The notes under the pieces: model-generated
The model's database searches: none
Told to the model about the DNA's origin: nothing
Seen by the model: the letters and a program-made list of their open reading frames with translations, nothing else
Assembly: GCA_902797555.1 (NCBI GenBank)
Contig: CADBTM010000121.1
Coordinates: 1-10,850, forward strand
Source: Oscillospiraceae bacterium
GTDB lineage: Bacteria > Bacillota > Clostridia > Oscillospirales > Butyricicoccaceae
Length of the DNA: 10,850 nucleotides
Direction: 5' to 3'
Translations under genes and position numbers: made by a program
In this document: in pieces, positions 7,130-10,850 of the stretch
Layout: every line of letters begins with the position of its first letter
Numbering within the stretch: the first letter of the stretch is position 1

Positions 7130-7162
7130 TTCCCCGGCGGGACGCTCCGCCGGGGAATTTTT
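7130..7162 (+). terminator. Rho-independent terminator after the CapA-family gene
   Basis: An 11-bp perfect stem, TTCCCCGGCGG (7130-7140) with CCGCCGGGGAA (7147-7157), a 6-nt loop and TTTTT (7158-7162), 12 nt after the stop codon. Confidence 0.92.
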
Positions 7163-7213
7163 GCCCTTCGGGTTGACTGTCCGGAAACTTTGCAGGCAAA
7201 CCCGGGGAAAGGG

Positions 7214-7242
7214 TTGCTTTTGCGGTCAAATTCTGGTATGGT
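7214..7242 (+). promoter_or_regulatory. Candidate promoter of the glutamine synthetase gene
   Basis: -35 TTGCTT (7214-7219), 17-nt spacer, extended -10 TGG-TATGGT (7234-7242), predicting a leader of about 70 nt. A small dyad TTTGC-AG-GCAAA (7189-7200) lies just upstream. I see no clear GlnR-type (TGTNAN7TNACA) operator. Confidence 0.45.
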
Positions 7243-7287
7243 AAAAGCAAAGCAAATCCCTGTTTTTTTTAAAAAAGAACGGAAATG

Positions 7288-7300
7288 CCGCCCTGGGCGG
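7288..7300 (+). promoter_or_regulatory. Inverted repeat in the glnA leader beside the ribosome site
   Basis: CCGCCC-T-GGGCGG (7288-7300) is a perfect 6-bp-arm dyad, effectively a 5-bp hairpin with a 3-nt loop. It sits directly before the AGAGGAAAG ribosome site. A run of eight T and six A (7263-7276) precedes it. It could modulate translation initiation; no known riboswitch is recognised. Confidence 0.3.
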
Positions 7301-7315
7301 AGAAAGAGGAAAGCT

Positions 7316-8740
7316 ATGAATCGCACCGCAAAGGATATCATGCGCATCATTCAGGAGCAGGACGTTCAGATGGTGGACTTTAAGATCGTGGACATCAACG
7401 GCCAGTTCCGCCACGTGACCATCCCCGCAAAAAACTTCAATGAAGACACCATGGTAAACGGGATCGGTTTTGACGCGTCCAACTATGGCTATGCCGTGGT
7501 GGAAAAGAGCGATATGGTCTATGTGCCCGATCTGGACACCGCCATGATCGACCCCTTCTGCTCCATCAAGACGCTGTCCATGATCGGCAACGCCATGATC
7601 ATCGATTATCCCAACAACCGCCCTCTCAAGCAGTATCCCCGCAACATCGTGCAGGCGGCAATGGACTATCTTCGGGAGACCGGCATCGCCGACGAGATGA
7701 AGATCCTGCCCGAGTTTGAGTTTTATCTCTTTGATCAGGTGGGCTGGACGGTGCAGCACGATCAGGTGGGCTATTCCATCGACGCTTCTCAGGCGCATTG
7801 GAACAGCGGCTCCCAGGGGTTGGGTCTGGTCGTCCCCGCGCAAAAGCATTATCATGTGGCAAAGCCGCTGGATCGCACCTATGAAGCACGCAGCGAGATG
7901 TGCCTCGAGATCGAAAAGGCCGGCATCCCCGTCAAATATCATCACCCCGAGGTGGGCGGCGCAGGCCAGTTTGAGATCGAGCCTCTGCTGGGGGATATGA
8001 CCACCATGGCCGACGGCAGCATGATGATCAAATATATCATTCACAACGTGGCGGAAAAATACGGCCTCAGCGCCACCCTGATGCCCAAGCCGGTGTACGG
8101 CGAGGCGGGCAGCGGCATGCACGTCCATATGCTGCTGCTGAAAAACGGCGAGCCGGTGTTCTCTGACGACGAGGGCTATTCCCATCTGTCCAAGGAAGCC
8201 CATTGGTTTATGGGCGGCCTGCTCAGGCACATCGCCTCCCTGTGCGCCATCACCAACCCCTCCACCAATTCCTTCAAGCGTCTGGTGCCCGGCTTTGAGG
8301 CGCCGGTGACGGTGGGCTATGCCACCTCCAACCGCTCGGCGGTCATCCGCATCCCCGCCTATGCCAAGAGCCCCAAGCTGCGCCGCTTCGAGCTGCGCAA
8401 CCCCGACGCCACCTGCAATCCCTATTTCTGCTATGCCGCGATCCTGATGGCCGGCATCGACGGCATCCGCAACAAGATCGATCCCCACGCCAACGGCTGG
8501 GGTCCCTACGACGTGAACCTGTACGACCTGTCCCCCGAGGAAAAGGCCAAGCTCCGCCACCTGCCCACCTCGCTGGAGCAGGCGCTGGACGCACTGGAGC
8601 AGGATCACGACTATCTCACCGCCGGAGGGGTCTTCCCCGAGGAGCTGCTGCGCAACTTCATCTCCCGCAAGCGGGCGGAATGCCGCGAGCTCAGCCAGAT
8701 CCCCCATCCCGCCGAGTTTGAAAAGTATTACAATCTGTAA
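7316..8740 (+). CDS. glnA: Type I glutamine synthetase
   Basis: Makes glutamine from glutamate, ammonia and ATP; a cytoplasmic dodecamer in this family. The 474-residue protein has the beta-grasp N-domain and the catalytic domain with EFEFYLFD, GGAGQFEIEP, HVHM (the GSGMHVHM loop), TNPSTNSFKRLVPGFEAP and NRSAVIRIP. The usual FDGSS loop near the N-domain reads FDASNYGY; its Asp is kept. The C-terminus resembles the proteobacterial GSI-beta group: Tyr403 (codon 8522-8524) sits in VNLYDLSPEE, which parallels the adenylylated KNLYDLPPEE of E. coli, and AGGVF and IPHPAEFEKYYNL follow. The ATG at 7316 is chosen for its AGAGGAAAG ribosome site; an upstream in-frame ATG (7190) lies before the predicted promoter. 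No PII, glnE or glnR gene is adjacent. Own terminator. Confidence 0.93.
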   Translation: MNRTAKDIMRIIQEQDVQMVDFKIVDINGQFRHVTIPAKNFNEDTMVNGIGFDASNYGYAVVEKSDMVYVPDLDTAMIDPFCSIKTLSMIGNAMIIDYPNNRPLKQYPRNIVQAAMDYLRETGIADEMKILPEFEFYLFDQVGWTVQHDQVGYSIDASQAHWNSGSQGLGLVVPAQKHYHVAKPLDRTYEARSEMCLEIEKAGIPVKYHHPEVGGAGQFEIEPLLGDMTTMADGSMMIKYIIHNVAEKYGLSATLMPKPVYGEAGSGMHVHMLLLKNGEPVFSDDEGYSHLSKEAHWFMGGLLRHIASLCAITNPSTNSFKRLVPGFEAPVTVGYATSNRSAVIRIPAYAKSPKLRRFELRNPDATCNPYFCYAAILMAGIDGIRNKIDPHANGWGPYDVNLYDLSPEEKAKLRHLPTSLEQALDALEQDHDYLTAGGVFPEELLRNFISRKRAECRELSQIPHPAEFEKYYNL

Positions 8741-8752
8741 GATATGCCTGCA

Positions 8753-8780
8753 AAAACAGCCGCCGGATGGCGGCTGTTTT
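8753..8780 (+). terminator. Rho-independent terminator of glnA
   Basis: A 9-bp stem ACAGCCGCC (8756-8764) with GGCGGCTGT (8769-8777), loop GGAT, extended by A/T pairs, ending in TTTT, 12 nt after the glnA stop. Confidence 0.9.
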
Positions 8781-8809
8781 GCATACCAGACGGAGTTTTT
8801 CGGTTGCTG

Positions 8810-8838
8810 TTGATAATTCTTCCGGGATGTGGTATAAT
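8810..8838 (+). promoter_or_regulatory. Sigma-A promoter of pduL
   Basis: -35 TTGATA (8810-8815), 17-nt spacer, -10 TATAAT (8833-8838) with a TGG extension. This is the best promoter match in the window; transcription should start near 8845, about 33 nt before the ATG. Confidence 0.85.
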
Positions 8839-8877
8839 GCTCATCAGAACAATTCCTGTTTTTCGGGAGGGAATCGT

Positions 8878-9444
8878 ATGCATGTTGTGGTAGAAGCCAT
8901 CGCTCGTCACGTCCATCTTTGTCAGGAGCATCTGGACATTTTGTTCGGATATGGGCACAAATTGACGCCCCGGAAATATCTGCGTCAGCCGGGGATGTTC
9001 CTCGCCGCCGAGGATATCCAGATCCTTGGCCCGGGCGGCAAGGTGAGCGCCAATCTCATCGGCCCCGTTCGGGAAAAGACGCAGGTGGAGATCTCCATGT
9101 CCGACTGCCGCGCTCTCGGTCTGCAGGCGCCCATCCGCGCCAGCGGCGACCTGAGCGGCTCGGGCTCGTGCGTGTTGGTGGGCCCCTGCGGCGAAATCGA
9201 TCTGGAGGAAGGGGTCATCGTGCCCCAGCGCCACGTCCACCTCACCCCCGAGGATGCGGAGGAGCTCCATGCGGCCGACGGCGAGACCGTCCGGGTGTCG
9301 GTGCACAGCGACAAGCGCTCCCTCACCTTTGAGGATGTGCTCGTTCGGGTCTCGCCGGAATATGTCACCTGCTGCCACGTGGATCTGGACGAGGCCAACG
9401 CCGTGGGCATGACCGGCGACGTTCAGGGGAAAGTTTCCCTGTAA
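8878..9444 (+). CDS. pduL: PduL-type phosphate acyltransferase (phosphotransacetylase/propanoyltransferase)
   Basis: Interconverts acyl-CoA and acyl-phosphate (acetyl or propionyl), supplying acyl-phosphate to an acetate/propionate kinase for ATP. The 188-residue protein is two PduL beta-barrel repeats, each opening with a zinc-ligand motif: ARHVHL (9-14, H11 and H13) and QRHVHLTPED (117-126, H119 and H121). Other family landmarks are LTPRKYLRQPG (29-39), IGPVR (61-65), QVEIS (69-73), ASGDLSGS (88-95), VRVSPEY (156-162) and the HVDLDEANA end (H167). It lacks the N-terminal amphipathic encapsulation peptide of microcompartment PduL, and no shell genes are near, so it is probably a soluble housekeeping enzyme. 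No acetate kinase is in the window. The ATG follows GGGAGGG 6 nt away; an in-frame upstream ATG at 8767 precedes the promoter. Confidence 0.94.
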   Translation: MHVVVEAIARHVHLCQEHLDILFGYGHKLTPRKYLRQPGMFLAAEDIQILGPGGKVSANLIGPVREKTQVEISMSDCRALGLQAPIRASGDLSGSGSCVLVGPCGEIDLEEGVIVPQRHVHLTPEDAEELHAADGETVRVSVHSDKRSLTFEDVLVRVSPEYVTCCHVDLDEANAVGMTGDVQGKVSL

Positions 9445-9451
9445 GAATGCT

Positions 9452-9483
9452 TGCTTCCGCCTGCTTTGGCGGAAGCATTTTTT
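9452..9483 (+). terminator. Terminator between pduL and the threonine synthase gene
   Basis: A 9-bp perfect stem GCTTCCGCC (9453-9461) with GGCGGAAGC (9468-9476), loop TGCTTT, then ATTTTTT to 9483. It ends only two bases before the next gene's GAGGAG ribosome site (9486-9491), leaving no room for a promoter in between. Confidence 0.88.
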
Positions 9484-9497
9484 GTGAGGAGAAACCA

Positions 9498-10592
9498 ATG
9501 GATTTTGTTTGTGCAAAGTGCGGAAAACGGGAGAGCGTCGCCACGCGAAAGGCAAAATGCGACTGCGGCGGCCTGTGGAAGCTGGACTTTACCCCGCCGG
9601 CTTTTGATCTGGGGCAGGTGGACAAAAAGGAATGGAGCCTGTTCCGCTATCGCCGGTTTATGGCGCTGGAGGGCGAGAGCTGGAAAACCATCACGCTGGG
9701 CGAGGGCATGACCCCCATCGTCCCGCTGGACGAAAACGTGCTGCTCAAGATGGACTATTTCATGCCCACCCTGTCCTTTAAGGATCGTGGCGCGGCGGTG
9801 CTCGTTGCCCATTGCAAGGCCATCGGCGTGGACAAGGTGGTACAGGACAGCAGCGGCAACGCCGGCAACAGCGTGGCGGCCTATTGCGCCCGGGCGGGCA
9901 TCGCCTGCCAGATCTTTGTCCCCGAGGGCACCAGCCCCAAAAAGATCGGCATGATCCGCGCCCACGGCGCACAGTGCACTGTGGTGCCCGGCTCGCGGGA
10001 TCACTGTGCCGACGTATGCCGGGAGACGGTGGAAAAAGAGGGCGTCTACTACGCCAACCATGTGTATAACCCCTTCTTTTACGAGGGCACAAAAACCTAT
10101 CTCTACGAGGTGTACGAGCAGCTGGGGCGGCTCCCCAAAAACATCGTCATCCCCGTGGGCAACGGCACCCTGTTTCTGGGCGTGATGCATGCGTTGGACG
10201 AGCTGATCGCCGCAGGGCGGATCGATGGGGCACCTCAGATCATCGCGCTCCAGACCGAGACCTGCGACCCGCTTTTGCAGGCGGCCGAGCAGGGATTGGA
10301 GCATCCCGCGGATATTCGTCCCACCCCCACCATCGCCGAGGGCATCGCCATCGGCAAGCCCATGCGTGGCGAGGAGATCCTGGCCTATGCCCGCAAATAC
10401 GGCGTGCGCTTTGTCCATGCGCCGGAGGATGAGATCCTGCCCGCCCGGGAGGCTCTGGCAAAACAGGGCATCTATTGCGAGCACACCACCGCCGCAAACT
10501 ATGCCGCCTATCTGAACTATTGCAGACTTTACGGCGACACGCCGGACACGCTGATCACCATGTGCGGCGCCGGACTGAAATCAGATCACTGA
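9498..10592 (+). CDS. thrC: Threonine synthase-like PLP-dependent enzyme
   Basis: Probably converts O-phosphohomoserine to threonine (last step of the pathway). The 364-residue protein starts with a zinc-ribbon-like C5-x2-C8-x12-C21-x-C23, as in many bacterial/archaeal threonine synthases. The fold-type II PLP core follows: TLSFKDRG with Schiff-base Lys95, SSGNAGNSVAAY (118-129), the phosphate-binding GNGTLFLG (221-228), and a C-terminal CGAGLKSD (356-363) where threonine synthases commonly have a GHGLKD-like end. The residue before SFKDRG is Leu where classical enzymes read TGSFKDRG, so a relative acting on another O-activated amino acid cannot be excluded. No hom or thrB gene is adjacent. 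The ATG has GAGGAG 6 nt upstream. Expression must cross the pduL terminator unless a promoter lies inside pduL. Confidence 0.75.
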   Translation: MDFVCAKCGKRESVATRKAKCDCGGLWKLDFTPPAFDLGQVDKKEWSLFRYRRFMALEGESWKTITLGEGMTPIVPLDENVLLKMDYFMPTLSFKDRGAAVLVAHCKAIGVDKVVQDSSGNAGNSVAAYCARAGIACQIFVPEGTSPKKIGMIRAHGAQCTVVPGSRDHCADVCRETVEKEGVYYANHVYNPFFYEGTKTYLYEVYEQLGRLPKNIVIPVGNGTLFLGVMHALDELIAAGRIDGAPQIIALQTETCDPLLQAAEQGLEHPADIRPTPTIAEGIAIGKPMRGEEILAYARKYGVRFVHAPEDEILPAREALAKQGIYCEHTTAANYAAYLNYCRLYGDTPDTLITMCGAGLKSDH

Positions 10593-10611
10593 ACAAAAAA
10601 CACCACCCGAC

Positions 10612-10641
10612 GAAAAGCCCCAAAAGGGCTTTTCTTTTTTT
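10612..10641 (+). terminator. Rho-independent terminator after the threonine synthase gene
   Basis: A 9-bp stem GAAAAGCCC (10612-10620) with GGGCTTTTC (10626-10634), loop CAAAA, followed by seven T (10635-10641), 20 nt after the stop. Confidence 0.88.
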
Positions 10642-10652
10642 GCGAAAACCGG

Positions 10653-10681
10653 TTGTTTTTAACAACGCTATATAGTATAAT
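10653..10681 (+). promoter_or_regulatory. Sigma-A promoter of ruvA
   Basis: -35 TTGTTT (10653-10658), 17-nt spacer, consensus -10 TATAAT (10676-10681), about 44 nt before the ATG. A dyad GTTGTT-TTT-AACAAC (10652-10666) covers the -35 and could be an operator; it is not a clear LexA box. Confidence 0.7.
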
Positions 10682-10725
10682 GTATTTGTATAACTCTGTC
10701 TGAGCATCGGAAAAGAGGAGTCCTT

Positions 10726-10850
10726 ATGTTTTATTATATCTCCGGAGAGGTGGCGGCGGTAGAAGCCTCCATGGTGGTCATCGACGCCGGCGGCGTGGGC
10801 TATGCCCTCAACACCTCCTACAATTCCGCCCGATCGGTGCGGGTGGGGGA
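10726..10850 (+). CDS. ruvA: Holliday junction branch migration protein RuvA (N-terminal part, cut by window end)
   Basis: Only the first 41 codons are present; the gene runs off the window. The sequence MFYYISGEVAAVEASMVVIDAGGVGYALNT fits the RuvA N-terminal OB-fold domain, which begins MxxYIxGxL and carries a VVIDxxGVGY strand pair. RuvA tetramers bind Holliday junctions and load the RuvB helicase motor for branch migration in recombination repair. The start is supported by AGAGGAG 5 nt upstream and by the promoter before it. In Clostridia ruvB usually follows, which would lie outside this window. The identification rests on a short stretch but the motif is characteristic. Confidence 0.88.
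   Translation, partial: MFYYISGEVAAVEASMVVIDAGGVGYALNTSYNSARSVRVG

Noticed and set aside
2708..8707. Other long frames opposite real genes (2708-3988 and 3891-4904 plus; 4804-5973, 5859-7250 and 7226-8707 minus)
   Set aside because: Antisense shadows caused by high GC and codon bias; the opposite strand holds conserved, motif-bearing genes in each case.
8878..9444. Part of a bacterial microcompartment operon
   Set aside because: No shell protein genes and no encapsulation peptide; pduL is flanked by its own promoter and terminator.
9423..10484. A 353-codon minus-strand frame opposite the threonine synthase gene
   Set aside because: Same antisense-shadow explanation; the composition is rich in Gly, His, Val and Asp with no domain.
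10643..10656. LexA (SOS) box upstream of ruvA
   Set aside because: Compared with CGAACRNRYGTTYG it has several mismatches, including in both half-sites.

Overview
The window looks like chromosomal DNA from a GC-rich, strictly anaerobic Firmicute. An Oscillospirales-type Clostridia member is my best guess, inferred from the complete set of [FeFe]-hydrogenase maturases, Clostridia-style Shine-Dalgarno sites, TTGnnn-17-TATAAT promoters and strong GnC/GnG codon preference. It holds nine coding regions. They are well separated, each with a clear ribosome binding site, and no intergenic gap exceeds about 200 bases. I see no mobile element, CRISPR array, tRNA or rRNA.

Left part (minus strand, read right to left). 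A stand-alone E2-type acyltransferase-fold protein (4811-3918) precedes hydE (3766-2699), hydG (2669-1221) and hydF (1211-24). HydE, HydG and HydF build the H-cluster 2Fe subsite of [FeFe]-hydrogenase. hydEGF has its own likely promoter just after the acyltransferase gene. Its roughly 100-nt leader holds an intrinsic-terminator-like hairpin that is mutually exclusive with an upstream hairpin, so it may be an attenuator. No hydrogenase structural gene is in the window. The acyltransferase-like protein has no lipoyl or subunit-binding domain, and the catalytic histidine of its DHRxxDG motif is a glutamate.

Middle part (plus strand). Divergent from the acyltransferase gene is a short thioredoxin-reductase-like flavoprotein (4987-5835). 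It keeps the FAD motifs and the CATC redox pair but has lost the NADPH-binding signatures, as in ferredoxin-dependent flavin thioredoxin reductases. This would fit a cell with a large ferredoxin economy. A CapA-family metallophosphatase-like protein without an export signal (5955-7118) follows from its own promoter.

Right part (plus strand). A type I glutamine synthetase (7316-8740) carries a tyrosine in an NLYDL context like the adenylylation site of proteobacterial enzymes. Next come a PduL phosphotransacylase without a microcompartment-targeting extension (8878-9444), a threonine-synthase-like PLP enzyme (9498-10592) and the start of ruvA (10726 to the window end). Most of these units are single genes bounded by a sigma-A promoter and a Rho-independent terminator. 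The exception is the pduL/threonine synthase pair, where a terminator lies directly before the second gene's ribosome binding site with no room for a promoter.

The genes do not form one pathway. The common theme is anaerobic metabolism: hydrogen and ferredoxin chemistry, acyl-phosphate/acyl-CoA exchange, nitrogen assimilation and amino-acid synthesis, next to a DNA-repair locus. I do not see an unmistakable new multi-gene system. The most unusual items are the hydE leader, the E2-like protein with the His-to-Glu change, and the NADPH-site-less reductase.
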